DNA of 64,000 nt from Acidobacteriota bacterium (GCA_020439745.1 JAGQSC010000050.1:186001-250000); one strand, 5' to 3'. Positions 1 to 8,700 are shown, counted from the stretch's first letter. A program made the numbers and translations. The notes: generated from the letters alone by a model not told the origin.

Positions 1-1437
1 ATCATGGGCTCCAACCGCAAATTTGGAAGACGGATCTATGTGCGTGATGGCAACATCAAATTTGCGTTGTCCAATCAGGAATCAGATCGATTCGGCAGAT
101 TGTTATTGGAATCTGGCATCATCACAGAAGACCAATTCACTCGTGCCATCTTGAAAATGGATGGCAAAAAGAGATTTGGCCACATCCTGTTGGAGATGGA
201 ATGCATCACTGAAGAGCAATTGCAAGCTCAGCTGGACCGTCAAGTCAAAGAGATCGTCTTTTCCACATTTGAATTGGACTCGGGTCTCTATTTTCTCGAA
301 GAAAGGGACCCGGGCCTTCCTCCGGACTTAACGCGTAACCTCGATTTTGCGACAACGATCATCTCCGGCATTCGTGCAATCCGCAATCTAATTTTGTTGG
401 ACGATGAGATGAACCGTTTTAAGGACGAGCCGATCCGGTTCAACGAAAAGCCGACGATACCTTTGCAGCAACTCCCACTCAAGCCTGAAGAGGCCTATGC
501 CTTGTCGCGTATTGATGGTTTTTCATCGATTGATAAATTGATGCCCATCACAAGAATGGACGAAGACGACTTTCGGCGCATTATGTATGCCATGTTTTGC
601 TTGAACGTCGTCTCTGCTAAAACGGAACGACCTCAACTGGTGAATCGCTTCGATCATTTCGAGGAAGAGGAACTCAAAGATCCGGACATCGTTTACAAGG
701 GAAATCTCACCCGCGACCAGGCAAAAGAACGCGAAAGTATCGTAAGGAAGTATCTGGAGATCAAGAACGAAAACCTCTGGAATTTCATGGAAGTCTCTCC
801 AAAAGCAACCCCTAAGGAGCTCAAAGAAGCATTTCTCAAACACAACAAGAGCTTTCACCCAGACCTGATCAACCAACCCTATTTGATGGACCTTAAGCCC
901 TACGTCAACAAGATACTCTCGCACGTGAATTACGCATTTAATATCTTGAATGATCCAAACAAACGCGAGTCGTACCTCAAATCATTAAACCAGTTACCTG
1001 AACATGCACAACCCACACTTTCGGCGAATGATCGAGCACAGCTCGCTATTGAGCCCTATAAAATGGCCGTCAAATACATTCACGAAGAGGATTTCTTCAA
1101 TGCGCACCGCTATTTGGAACAAGCTGTGCGACTCGCGCCCAATGAAGCCCGTTACTTGGTGGAATTGGCACGCATTGAAATGCGTAACCCCAACTGGTTA
1201 TCCAAAGCCAAAGTCCACCTGAATAAGGCCCTTGAGTTGGACGCCACCAACGCCAAAGCCCATCACTTGCTAGGCGGACTCTATGCTGAACAGGGCCACA
1301 AACCTCCCGCCATTCAACACCTCAAGCAGGCATTGGAGTATGACCCCATGAACGATCAGGCCAGAGAATTACTGGAGTCACTCAGGACCGAAGAGAAAGT
1401 GTCGTTTATTGACCGGCTGCGGGGCAAGATTACGTAG
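1..1437 (+). CDS. DUF4388-like / DnaJ-domain / TPR protein, 5' end outside window
   Basis: The frame is open to the left edge. The first in-frame ATG (position 4) falls inside what looks like a DUF4388 (PatA N-terminal-like) domain (IYVRDGNIKFA, then LGxxLxxxGxIT-type pattern), so the true start is probably upstream and this CDS is partial. Numbering from that ATG: DUF4388-like part about 1-210; a J-domain about 255-325 with the HPD motif at 285-287; three or more TPRs about 345-460. DnaJ-type HPD stimulates Hsp70 ATPase, while DUF4388 proteins are usually signalling or gliding-related in Acidobacteria, Myxobacteria and relatives. A cytosolic adaptor linking a signalling domain to Hsp70 is an inference. 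No signal peptide or membrane segment is visible in the part present. Confidence is high for the J-domain and TPRs and moderate for DUF4388. Confidence 0.75.
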   Translation: MMGSNRKFGRRIYVRDGNIKFALSNQESDRFGRLLLESGIITEDQFTRAILKMDGKKRFGHILLEMECITEEQLQAQLDRQVKEIVFSTFELDSGLYFLEERDPGLPPDLTRNLDFATTIISGIRAIRNLILLDDEMNRFKDEPIRFNEKPTIPLQQLPLKPEEAYALSRIDGFSSIDKLMPITRMDEDDFRRIMYAMFCLNVVSAKTERPQLVNRFDHFEEEELKDPDIVYKGNLTRDQAKERESIVRKYLEIKNENLWNFMEVSPKATPKELKEAFLKHNKSFHPDLINQPYLMDLKPYVNKILSHVNYAFNILNDPNKRESYLKSLNQLPEHAQPTLSANDRAQLAIEPYKMAVKYIHEEDFFNAHRYLEQAVRLAPNEARYLVELARIEMRNPNWLSKAKVHLNKALELDATNAKAHHLLGGLYAEQGHKPPAIQHLKQALEYDPMNDQARELLESLRTEEKVSFIDRLRGKIT

Positions 1438-1464
1438 CTTTGGTTCCTCGCCCGTTCAACCCGA

Positions 1465-2082
1465 TCAAATATTCAGTTGCCGTTGAATGCGCTCAGCGCG
1501 TCTAAAGACACGGGAAGCATAGGTGGACTGGACAAAACCATCTTCATCCAAAATGCGGGCTATGCGAGTAGGCCCCGCATTGTAAGCAGCCAAAGCAGCC
1601 TCTAGAGAATCGAATCGAACGATCAGATCGCCGAGATATTGTGCACCAAAAGCGATGTTCCAATACGGGTCATACACCAGATGGCTATTAAACGTAAACA
1701 AACGCTGCGCTTCGTCTCGCCCCAGAATCCGGTAAGGCATCACCTGCATCAGACCCTGAGCGCCCACGCGTGAACGCGCACAATGGTCATAGGTCGATTC
1801 GACATCGATCACGGCAAGCAAAACATGCGGCTCAACGCCGATCTCTGCTGCCTTATTGAGGATAAGCTGAGACAGGCGCAAAAGTTCAACATCATCGCCG
1901 ATGTTCATTCGCTTCGTCAGAAAAGCAGCTATTTCAAATGCGTCCCGATCAAACGACAAAAGTACATTGACGGGCGAATCTACGGCGACAGCTGATTCTT
2001 GAGGTGAACGTGGTAGGGTGGAGCACAGACACAACACGAGCATGGTACAAACGTACCTCGTCCAACGCTTGGTTGTATTCAT
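1465..2082 (-). CDS. Lytic transglycosylase, SLT domain
   Basis: A 205-residue exported muramidase-type enzyme that would cleave peptidoglycan between MurNAc and GlcNAc in the periplasm. An N-terminal hydrophobic stretch (about 9-24) acts as signal peptide or anchor. The SLT domain spans about 70-200: catalytic Glu95 in VIDVEST, then GAQGLMQVMP, and AAYNAGPTRI near the C-terminus, which are the classic family-1 transglycosylase motifs. Family members are often of this length when they carry only the catalytic domain. The start is supported by GAGGAATCAC before ATG. It converges on the TPR protein to its left with a 27-bp gap. Which cell-wall process it serves cannot be told from context. Confidence 0.9.
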   Translation of the reverse strand: MNTTKRWTRYVCTMLVLCLCSTLPRSPQESAVAVDSPVNVLLSFDRDAFEIAAFLTKRMNIGDDVELLRLSQLILNKAAEIGVEPHVLLAVIDVESTYDHCARSRVGAQGLMQVMPYRILGRDEAQRLFTFNSHLVYDPYWNIAFGAQYLGDLIVRFDSLEAALAAYNAGPTRIARILDEDGFVQSTYASRVFRRAERIQRQLNI

Positions 2083-2147
2083 GTGATTCCTCGTTGACCT
2101 CGCCCCTCAAGACGACCGAGGGTAGCAAAACACAATCAAACTGTCAA

Positions 2148-2870
2148 CTAACGAAACATAGCCTTCTTGCTGTAACGCACGTGTTGCGGCGGGCCTTGCA
2201 TCACGCGCGGCGGCCGTTCCAGCATGAATTGAAGCCACAACTCTCCATAGGCCTTCATCTTCATTTTCTTTTGATTCTGAAGCAGGATGAGGTTGGCGGT
2301 CAGTTTCTCGTCGTCAGGGATCTTCTTGAGCCCTTTTTGCATGATGGCAATTGCTTCTTCTGGTTCCTTTATCTGTTGAAGCAAGTAGGCAAAAAGCGCA
2401 TAAACGATCGATTCCTTGCTATTGGCTTTGACCGCATCCTGCATGGTGGATTTCATCTGCGCGTAATCTTTTCGCTTATAGTATATGCAAGCCTGCATGC
2501 AGGCACCGATATAATGCTTCAGGAACCCCTTCTTGAGATAAGGCAGCGCCGATTCATGGTCCTTCTTGATGTAATACAACATGCCAATTTGTGAATTGAG
2601 CTGGGCCTCCACAAAGATATGCTGATGCTTAAAACGCATGCCACCCTTGAGTGCCTCGATGGCGCGATCGATCTTTTGAGCCTGGATGTCCTTTTGAACA
2701 ACAGCCATTATTGTTTCCAGCTTTTCCTGGGTTTTGCGGCCCAACCACACAAAAAGTGCCAGCCCCACCAGAAGACCCAATGGGATGGAGATGGCCAAAT
2801 GCACGTCCAGCAATGCCAGACCCACGCCGATAAGCAAAGCGGCTCCAATGCTCCAGGACAAATTGATCAT
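2148..2870 (-). CDS. Membrane-anchored TPR protein
   Basis: 240 residues. Two closely spaced hydrophobic segments at about 7-24 and 28-44 form an N-terminal hairpin anchor. The rest is a soluble helical domain with TPR-like helices (about 55-195), for example AIEALKGG, ALPYLKKGFLKH and EEAIAIMQKGLKKIPDDE. The C-terminus is basic. The start is supported by GAGGGG about 8 nt upstream of ATG. No specific family is recognised. It resembles the general layout of LapB-type and other membrane TPR scaffolds but lacks the C-terminal zinc ribbon. It is expressed alone or ahead of the transglycosylase (66-bp gap, same strand). Function unknown. Confidence 0.7.
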   Translation of the reverse strand: MINLSWSIGAALLIGVGLALLDVHLAISIPLGLLVGLALFVWLGRKTQEKLETIMAVVQKDIQAQKIDRAIEALKGGMRFKHQHIFVEAQLNSQIGMLYYIKKDHESALPYLKKGFLKHYIGACMQACIYYKRKDYAQMKSTMQDAVKANSKESIVYALFAYLLQQIKEPEEAIAIMQKGLKKIPDDEKLTANLILLQNQKKMKMKAYGELWLQFMLERPPRVMQGPPQHVRYSKKAMFR

Positions 2871-2955
2871 AACGAAAACCCCTCACCAAGCCTCAATCGC
2901 GCCCTTATACTAATGAAATAACATCAAACTCGCAATCAAAGATTGGAGGAACGAT

Positions 2956-3351
2956 ATGGCACGTAAGTTTCAGCTAACCGACGACCAGTGGCGGGAACGG
3001 CTAACAGCCGAACAATATCAGGTATTGCGCCAAAAAGGAACGGAACGCGCCTTTTGTGGTGCCTTCTGGAATCACAAAGAATCCGGTTCATACCACTGTG
3101 CCGGATGTGATGCCCCCTTGTTTGAAACCGGTGAAAAATTCAACTCAGGCACCGGCTGGCCTAGCTTCACAGCCGCCATCGACGGGAAAAGCATCGAGGA
3201 GATTGAGGATCACAGCCACGGAATGCATCGAATCGAAGTCGTTTGCAACAACTGTGGTTCACATCTTGGACACGTGTTTCCCGACGGTCCCCCCCCTACC
3301 TATCGTCGATACTGTATCAACTCGTTGAGCCTCAAATTCCACCCGATCTGA
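2956..3351 (+). CDS. msrB: Peptide methionine-(R)-S-oxide reductase
   Basis: 131 residues, the usual length of stand-alone MsrB. It reduces the R epimer of methionine sulfoxide in proteins with thioredoxin as reductant. Structural zinc cysteines are C48/C51 (CAGC) and C97/C100 (CNNC). The GTGWPSF motif lies at 65-71, and catalytic C120 sits in RYCINS. There is no signal peptide, so it should be cytosolic. GGAGG is placed a few bases before the ATG. It is transcribed alone, divergently from the TPR membrane protein. There is no fused or adjacent msrA in the window. Confidence 0.96.
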   Translation: MARKFQLTDDQWRERLTAEQYQVLRQKGTERAFCGAFWNHKESGSYHCAGCDAPLFETGEKFNSGTGWPSFTAAIDGKSIEEIEDHSHGMHRIEVVCNNCGSHLGHVFPDGPPPTYRRYCINSLSLKFHPI

Positions 3352-3515
3352 CGCCATCGCTGTATCTAGGGGTTCGAGTCATGACTTCTCGCTCCCCAAA
3401 CCTAACTGGATGAATCAGCCCTATCTCACAAAGCGCGACATCCAAATCAAATCAACCTACAGCACCAGCAAAGGTGCCGGTCAGGCAACGGACATATGCT
3501 GTAAGTGATCACCTT

Positions 3516-3905
3516 CTAAAGAAACAGGTCCGCATCATCCTCTACTCCGCCCTCTTTGCGGTCGGCGCCATAAGTCCATACCTGATAATCGCGTCCTGCC
3601 CCAATTGAACGGTCGTACCGGTAAGGGCTGCCCCACGGGTCCACGGGCATACGTGGGAGATAGGGTCCGTTCCAATCTCCCTTTTCTTGGGGCGCATTCA
3701 CCAGATCAGCCAGCTCGGGTGGAATCGAACCTGTGTCCATTCGATACAATGCAATGGCCTGTTCCAAAGTCCGTAAATCTTGAAGCGCCACTTTTTGTTT
3801 GGCTACAGGTACGCGCCCAATGACATTGACCGCAAGCATGGCAGCGACAATACCAATGATCACCACCACTGCCATCATTTCGATCAGTGTGAATGCCCGT
3901 GACAT
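3516..3905 (-). CDS. GspG-like type II secretion pseudopilin
   Basis: 129 residues from the chosen ATG, which has GGAGG five bases upstream; an earlier in-frame codon would add five residues. Prepilin signature: short leader MSRA, then FTLIEMMAVVVIIGIVAAML with the conserved Glu at +5 of the mature protein. The C-terminal half carries the GspG pattern (LPRMPVDPWGSPYRY and a GGxxxDADL acidic end that binds calcium in GspG). The leader residue before F is Ala rather than the commoner Gly, which prepilin peptidase tolerates. No other gsp or pil genes are nearby, so it is an orphan in this window. It could be the main pseudopilin of a T2SS encoded elsewhere, or a minor pilin. Confidence 0.85.
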   Translation of the reverse strand: MSRAFTLIEMMAVVVIIGIVAAMLAVNVIGRVPVAKQKVALQDLRTLEQAIALYRMDTGSIPPELADLVNAPQEKGDWNGPYLPRMPVDPWGSPYRYDRSIGAGRDYQVWTYGADRKEGGVEDDADLFL

Positions 3906-4265
3906 CGTTTCCTCCAACACGCCTATAATGGTTCGACGAACCAGAAGCGGCCGAAGTTGAAGAAATTTATGGGCTGAGTAATGGCGGGTTAAATCACACA
4001 GCGATATTGATAGATCAATGCCACATCATCAGCAATGTCAGGTGGCATGAGCCAAGCCTGTTAAGCAATCACCGGTCATACTCACCGACAAGGCTGAATC
4101 GTCAAATGAATCAAATTTGTCGACATAGAAACTGCCCATTCCTCCACGAACGCTATTGTGAACACTGGGCATCCCCTCCCGCAAAACGTCACACAAATAG
4201 TGACACATTTGATCGGGCACACACAATCAAAACACAGCCACTCTTGGAACATGTGCGTTTGTGCG
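3906..4265. other. Gene-free stretch upstream of the pseudopilin
   Basis: About 360 bases with no convincing gene. Short frames on both strands (62-100 codons) lack good ribosome binding sites and protein-like composition. The part nearest the pseudopilin must contain its promoter; it holds the palindrome described separately at 3930-3942. Confidence 0.5.
3930..3942. promoter_or_regulatory. Small palindrome in the pseudopilin leader
   Basis: GGTTCG-A-CGAACC is a perfect inverted repeat (6-bp arms, 1-bp centre) lying 25-37 bases before the pseudopilin start codon, next to a TATAAT-like stretch at 3924-3929. An operator or leader hairpin is possible. No matching regulator is identified. Confidence 0.3.
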
Positions 4266-5576
4266 TCATTTCTTTGCGCGATTGTCTACGACGACGTGGC
4301 CGCCTTTGATGACAAGTGCAATCACATCAGGCCGTTCAAGGACCGAGATGTCTTGAAACGGATCATATTCCAATAACACAAGGTCAGCCAACCACCCGGT
4401 TTTCAGTTCGCCGAACCTACCGTGTTTGTTGAGTGAACCCGCCATGCGGATCACTTCCGCACTCTGTGACGTCGCTTGTTTCATGATCTCAGCAGGTGAG
4501 AAATATTGGGCTCGGGCCGTAAACTCGGACCCGATCATGCGATAACTGCCGAATACGAAGTCGGTACCGAACCCAGTCTTGATCTCGTATTTCTTGATCA
4601 ATGCCATCAAGTTGTCCATCCCCTTCAATACCAATTCAAGTTTGGCTCGGTTGCGTTCCGTCATGCCTGGCAGCTTGGCAACCTGATGGAAAATGGAGAC
4701 TTGGGTACTGATCACAATTCCCTTTTCAGCGCAAAGCTTGGCTGTCGCTTCGTCAATCAGATGACCGTGTTCAATGACGCGTACGCCGTTTGCCACCAAC
4801 CTCTGCACGGCTTCCGAGGTATAGGCATGGGCCATGACATAGGTGCCCCAATCTTCCGCCGCCTGAACCGCGGCCCGTATTTCTGCGGGCGATGGTTGCA
4901 ATGATGTGAGCGGGTCATATTCAGACGCCACACCTCCACCACCCATGATTTTGATCTGGGTGGCACCAAGACGCAGGTTCTCCCGAACTGCGGCCAGGGT
5001 ACGGTCTACGCCATCAGCCAAGACCGATATATCACCTGCCCCGGCATCCGCTGCACAAGCGTCCAGCAGATAATGGGGTTCGTGACGCGCGCGGAAGTCG
5101 CCATGCCCACCAGTCTGACTGATCATAGAGCCCGAAGGAAACAAGCGCGGGCCAATAATCAGGCCTTCATCAATCGCAATGGCAAAATCGGGATGCGTGC
5201 CGCCAGCATCTCGAACCGTGGTAAAGCCACGCTCCAAATAGAAACGCGCTACATCTGCAGCCACGGCACCAGCCACTGTAGGGTGAACACGGGGTTTGTT
5301 CTTGGGTATTTGAAAGGCAAGGTGCGTGTGCAGGTCAATGAACCCCGGCGAAACGATCCGGCCGTCTCCATCAATGACGATGGCGTTCTTCGGCGCCAAT
5401 ATAGCGTCCTCACCAATCCTAGCGATCAACGCACCATCAATGAGGATGTTCCCCTTCTTCAAGGTCTCGTGGACGCCATCAAAAATGCGTACGTTTCGAA
5501 TAAAAATAGGCTGCTGACACCATGCCAACGGATTCAAGACAAAGGTGGCCGTGATGACGCAGACAAAACGAAGCAT
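4266..5576 (-). CDS. Secreted metal-dependent amidohydrolase (imidazolonepropionase/prolidase-like)
   Basis: 436 residues. The start is the ATG with GGGAGGG just upstream; a TTG four codons earlier is less likely. A signal peptide covers about 1-21. The amidohydrolase-superfamily TIM barrel shows H83xH85 in DLHTHLAF, a likely carbamylated Lys in TQIKIMGGGG, further metal-site His in MAHAYT and EHGHLID, and a catalytic Asp in GFGTDF. The N-terminal and C-terminal beta-sandwich strands are also present. Closest in style to the secreted Xaa-Pro dipeptidase / imidazolonepropionase-like subfamily seen in many Acidobacteria and Bacteroidetes. The substrate cannot be fixed from sequence; peptides with C-terminal Pro or similar cyclic amides are plausible. 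It is monocistronic. Confidence 0.85.
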   Translation of the reverse strand: MLRFVCVITATFVLNPLAWCQQPIFIRNVRIFDGVHETLKKGNILIDGALIARIGEDAILAPKNAIVIDGDGRIVSPGFIDLHTHLAFQIPKNKPRVHPTVAGAVAADVARFYLERGFTTVRDAGGTHPDFAIAIDEGLIIGPRLFPSGSMISQTGGHGDFRARHEPHYLLDACAADAGAGDISVLADGVDRTLAAVRENLRLGATQIKIMGGGGVASEYDPLTSLQPSPAEIRAAVQAAEDWGTYVMAHAYTSEAVQRLVANGVRVIEHGHLIDEATAKLCAEKGIVISTQVSIFHQVAKLPGMTERNRAKLELVLKGMDNLMALIKKYEIKTGFGTDFVFGSYRMIGSEFTARAQYFSPAEIMKQATSQSAEVIRMAGSLNKHGRFGELKTGWLADLVLLEYDPFQDISVLERPDVIALVIKGGHVVVDNRAKK

Positions 5577-5702
5577 GGTCCCTCCCAAGAGACAGCGGAT
5601 TTTCAGTCCATTCTAGGAGGGATCCTACTTCAAGTCACGGAACGAGAAGCCGAGGAGGCATCTTGAGCTTCCCCGCACCTATCACATATGCCAACATGGG
5701 AT

Positions 5703-5729
5703 AAAAAAAAGGGCCCCAGTTGGGGCCCC
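5703..5729 (-). terminator. Rho-independent terminator
   Basis: On the minus strand a perfect 7-bp GC stem (5711-5717 with 5722-5728, 4-nt loop) is followed by eight T residues (A run at 5703-5710 on the plus strand). It lies about 23 bases after the stop of the small secreted protein gene and ends that transcript. Confidence 0.9.
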
Positions 5730-5751
5730 TGATCATTTTATGAGTGTTTTT

Positions 5752-6264
5752 CTATTCGATCCATATGCGGATGCGTTCGTTGTCTGTATCGATGTTGACC
5801 AGGTCTTCGCCCGCCATGTTCTCTAATACTGCAATCAGATTCTGGAAATCAAACGACTCGACGTCGCGGAAAATGGCATCGCACAATTCAAACGGAATGG
5901 ACACATGAATATTGTCCGCCATTTCACCTTCTGCTCGAACCACCACATGGGTACCGGTTGTGGAAATCTTGATCGTTGAGTCGTGTTCTTGAACTTCCAC
6001 ATAATCCATAGGACCGGAATCCTTAACGGCTTGCCAGATCTCGGCAAGGTTTAAGCCCTGTCCGTTGACGGATATTTCGGTCAATGCCTGACGTACAGCC
6101 GGTTCGAACGCATTGAGCGTATTCAGAGGTAAGGTCATGTTCACATGTGTTCCATCCTCTCCACCTTCATGTACTTCCAGCCGAATGAACCGGGTATTCT
6201 TGTCTTGAGCAACTGCACTTAGCGCCATTGCAGCTAAGCTGATCATCACCATTATCTTTTTCAT
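5752..6264 (-). CDS. Secreted protein with duplicated LiaX/YvlB-like module
   Basis: 170 residues. The start is chosen at MKKIMVMISL because GGAGG lies six bases upstream; an upstream in-frame start is poorer. A signal peptide covers about 1-19. The mature part looks like two copies of a 65-70 residue module: each has a beta strand of alternating type ending in a Pro (HVNMTLPL, HVSIPF), a helix-rich middle, and a closing pattern of acidic residues then a beta strand (YVEVQEHDSTIKI, LVNIDTDNERIRIWIE). The closing strand resembles the small domain found in LiaX/YvlB-type envelope-stress proteins; that relation is from memory and needs a profile search. A paralogue with the same plan lies at 34108-34593. 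It has its own terminator. Function unknown. Confidence 0.7.
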   Translation of the reverse strand: MKKIMVMISLAAMALSAVAQDKNTRFIRLEVHEGGEDGTHVNMTLPLNTLNAFEPAVRQALTEISVNGQGLNLAEIWQAVKDSGPMDYVEVQEHDSTIKISTTGTHVVVRAEGEMADNIHVSIPFELCDAIFRDVESFDFQNLIAVLENMAGEDLVNIDTDNERIRIWIE

Positions 6265-6438
6265 GAGCGTCCTCCTCATTGATGTCGCGTTCAATCCAGC
6301 AAACGAATGGATATCACCATCGGTTTATCCACGGTCCATTTTTTTTAAAAAACGCCATGTCTTCCCAAGGAGTTGTCGAATGAGCTAGGATGTGGGTCGC
6401 AAATTTGGGCTGGGAGCAGCCTTTTCGAAGGGGAATTC

Positions 6439-7176
6439 ATGGCAGGTCATAGTAAATGGGCAAATATTCAACATCGCAAGGGGAAAGTTGATGCCCAACG
6501 TGGAAAGATATTCACCAAGCTGGTACGCGAAATCACGGTATCCGCAAAAGCTGGAGGACCTGACCCCGACGGCAACCCGCGTTTGCGCGCCGCTATCACA
6601 GCGGCCAAGGCACAGAGTATGCCCAATGACAACATCAAACGGGCCATTGAAAAAGCGACAGGTAGTGGCGACGGTGCCAACTATGAAGAAATGGTTTATG
6701 AAGGATATGGCCCCAGTGGCGTGGCGTTGATGGTGGCGGCAGTTACCGATAACAAAAACCGCACGACACCCGAGATTCGACATGCATTCAGTAAGTGCGG
6801 CGGCAACATGGCAGAATCTGGTGCTGTATCATGGCAATTCACAAAGAAGGGCTACATCACGGTTGATAAGGGAGACCGCGATGAAGAGCAACTCACAGAA
6901 CTGCTGATCGAAGCGGGCGGAGACGATTTTGAGGATCTAGGCGATAAATGGGGCATTATTACGGAACCCGACGCACTGCATGCCGTTGCCGGAACCCTTG
7001 AGGAATTGGGGTTACCCAATGAGTCGGCTACATTTACGATGATCCCATCTACTGAGATCACCGTGACTGGCGACGATTTGAAACGGGTTATCAAGCTGGT
7101 GGAAATGCTTGAGGATAATGACGACGTGCAAAACGTCTGGAACAATGCCGACTTCGACGAATCCGAGTTGGAATGA
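6439..7176 (+). CDS. yebC: YebC/TACO1 family protein
   Basis: 245 residues, the normal family length. The start is the ATG of MAGHSKWANIQHRKG, the invariant YebC N-terminus, preceded by AGGGG; a 22-codon upstream extension is rejected. YebC/TACO1 proteins act on translation of difficult nascent chains (proline stretches) and have been described as transcription regulators. Motifs such as PNDNIKRAIEKA and YEGYGPSGVA are present. It overlaps ruvC by 4 bases (ATGA), the common yebC-ruvC order, indicating translational coupling. Confidence 0.96.
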   Translation: MAGHSKWANIQHRKGKVDAQRGKIFTKLVREITVSAKAGGPDPDGNPRLRAAITAAKAQSMPNDNIKRAIEKATGSGDGANYEEMVYEGYGPSGVALMVAAVTDNKNRTTPEIRHAFSKCGGNMAESGAVSWQFTKKGYITVDKGDRDEEQLTELLIEAGGDDFEDLGDKWGIITEPDALHAVAGTLEELGLPNESATFTMIPSTEITVTGDDLKRVIKLVEMLEDNDDVQNVWNNADFDESELE

Positions 7177-7661
7177 TCGTTCTTGGCGTTGATCCGGGAT
7201 CGCGTGTTACAGGCTTGGGTGTCATTGATGTTCAAGGCAATCGACTGATACACATTCACTCGGAGGCTCTTAGATTCCCCGCCGATCAACCCATAGGTGC
7301 CCGCATGGTGCGAATGGTGGACCACGTTGAAAAACTGGTCACCACCTATCGACCACAGGTCATTTCTCTGGAAAAGGTGTTTCACGCCGTTAACGTCAAG
7401 TCGACGTTGACTTTGGGGTACATGCGAGGAGCCGTGCTTTATCAAGCCAGCCGGATGGGCATTCCCGTCGCTGAATATGCAGCTACCGAGGTGAAGGTAG
7501 CAGTGACAGGTTATGGACGCGCTGAAAAACATCAGGTTCAGGACATGGTGCGTATGCTGCTTAACCTTGCGAAACCGCCAAAGCCCCACGATATTTCTGA
7601 TGCACTTGCCTTAGCGATTTGCCATGCCCACACCAACCCTGCGGCACTCAGAGATCTTTAA
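7173..7661 (+). CDS. ruvC: Crossover junction endodeoxyribonuclease RuvC
   Basis: 162 residues, slightly shorter than the 173 of E. coli. It resolves Holliday junctions by paired nicks, working with RuvAB. The catalytic acidic tetrad is intact: D7 (GVDPGS), E67 (SLEKVF), D140 and D143 (HDISDA). It starts inside the yebC stop (4-base overlap). Its 3' end overlaps the 3' end of the opposite-strand dpaL gene by 14 bases. ruvA and ruvB are not in the window. Confidence 0.96.
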   Translation: MIVLGVDPGSRVTGLGVIDVQGNRLIHIHSEALRFPADQPIGARMVRMVDHVEKLVTTYRPQVISLEKVFHAVNVKSTLTLGYMRGAVLYQASRMGIPVAEYAATEVKVAVTGYGRAEKHQVQDMVRMLLNLAKPPKPHDISDALALAICHAHTNPAALRDL

Positions 7662-8700
7662 ACTCGTCGCTTTCGTTGATTGACTCGGTCAGAAACACCA
7701 GATTGGTCGTTCCCAACCAATCAGGAAATTCGTTTTGTATGCGCTGCAGTGCTGCAACTCCGGCCACCCCACTTGCTCCGGTAGGCAACCCCATTGAAAT
7801 CATGCTGCGGGATGCTCGTTCGGCTTCCACTTCATTGATCAACATCGAACCATGCAGCCCATCTCGTAGCGTTGACCAGGCATTGGCCGATAGCAAACCA
7901 CAATTCAATCCAGTCATGGATGTATGTTTCGTATCTACCTGGACGCGGGTACCAGCCTGAATGGAGGCGTACAAACAAGGAGCGCGCTCCGGTTCAACGC
8001 CCAGTATTCGGGCATCTGGCCAATATTTGGCCGCGAGCTGAACCACTGCTTGGGCAAGGGTTCCCACGCCCACTTGAACGGCAATCAATTCTGGAGTCCT
8101 GTGACCCAACTGATCACGAGTTTCGGCCACCATCGTGCTGTAGCCTTCGGCAATCCACTGAGGAATCTGGGTGTATCCCTCAAACGCCGTATCTTGAATC
8201 AGCCAAACATGATCACTGACGCGTTGTGAGGCCCATTGCACCGCAATTTCATAATTGCCGGGCGCCACGTGAACTTGGGCCCCTTCAGATGAAATGGCGT
8301 CAATACGCTGATCAGCGGTACCTTCCGGCACGAACACATGTGCCTGCAACCCCAGCCACCTTGCTACGGCCGCAACTGCCCGCCCGTGATTACCATCAGT
8401 CGCCGTAACCAATTGTGGACGCGGGGCTTGGAGCCATGCCGCCATCTCAGGAAATGAAGAGCAGCCTTCTGGTAGACCTTGCGACTGCAGCTTGCGAAAG
8501 ACGGCATAGCTGGCACCCAGTATCTTGAATGCGGGCAGACCCATTCTCACACGCTCGTCCTTCGCCCAAAAATGAAGGTGATCCAATTGGCATTGATGAA
8601 GTGGCGTGGGTTGATAACCATCAAGCGAACTGTGAAACGAAAACGCCCGATCGTCACCTAGTGAGACAGGTCCACATTGGCTGTTTCTAATAAACCTCAT
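7648..8700 (-). CDS. dpaL: Diaminopropionate ammonia-lyase
   Basis: 350 residues, a little shorter than E. coli YgeX/DpaL (about 400). It is a PLP fold-type II enzyme that converts 2,3-diaminopropionate to pyruvate and two ammonia. Evidence: LDGYQPTPL, the PLP lysine K59 in GLPAFKILGASYA, TATDGNHGR for phosphate binding, DTAFEGYTQIPQWI, and VGVGTLAQ; all follow DpaL more closely than threonine dehydratase. The start is taken at ATG 8700; a GTG at 8712 is an alternative. Either start lies inside the end of pyk, so translation is likely coupled. The acidic residue pairing that decides D/L specificity could not be judged by eye. Confidence 0.85.
   Translation of the reverse strand: MRFIRNSQCGPVSLGDDRAFSFHSSLDGYQPTPLHQCQLDHLHFWAKDERVRMGLPAFKILGASYAVFRKLQSQGLPEGCSSFPEMAAWLQAPRPQLVTATDGNHGRAVAAVARWLGLQAHVFVPEGTADQRIDAISSEGAQVHVAPGNYEIAVQWASQRVSDHVWLIQDTAFEGYTQIPQWIAEGYSTMVAETRDQLGHRTPELIAVQVGVGTLAQAVVQLAAKYWPDARILGVEPERAPCLYASIQAGTRVQVDTKHTSMTGLNCGLLSANAWSTLRDGLHGSMLINEVEAERASRSMISMGLPTGASGVAGVAALQRIQNEFPDWLGTTNLVFLTESINESDEFKDL

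Noticed and set aside
2004-2594. A 196-codon plus-strand frame opposite the membrane TPR protein
   Set aside because: The minus-strand gene has a clear anchor, TPRs and Shine-Dalgarno; the antisense frame does not.
4038-4226. Short minus-strand frame upstream of the pseudopilin as a small protein
   Set aside because: No Shine-Dalgarno, composition unlike a protein and rich in His, Cys and Met by chance.
5073-5666. A 197-codon plus-strand frame opposite the amidohydrolase
   Set aside because: The amidohydrolase has all metal ligands and a good start. The antisense frame has no ribosome site or family.
6852-7589. A 245-codon open frame on the minus strand across yebC and ruvC
   Set aside because: Both plus-strand genes are certain family members. 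The antisense frame has no recognisable domain and a low-complexity Ser-rich end.
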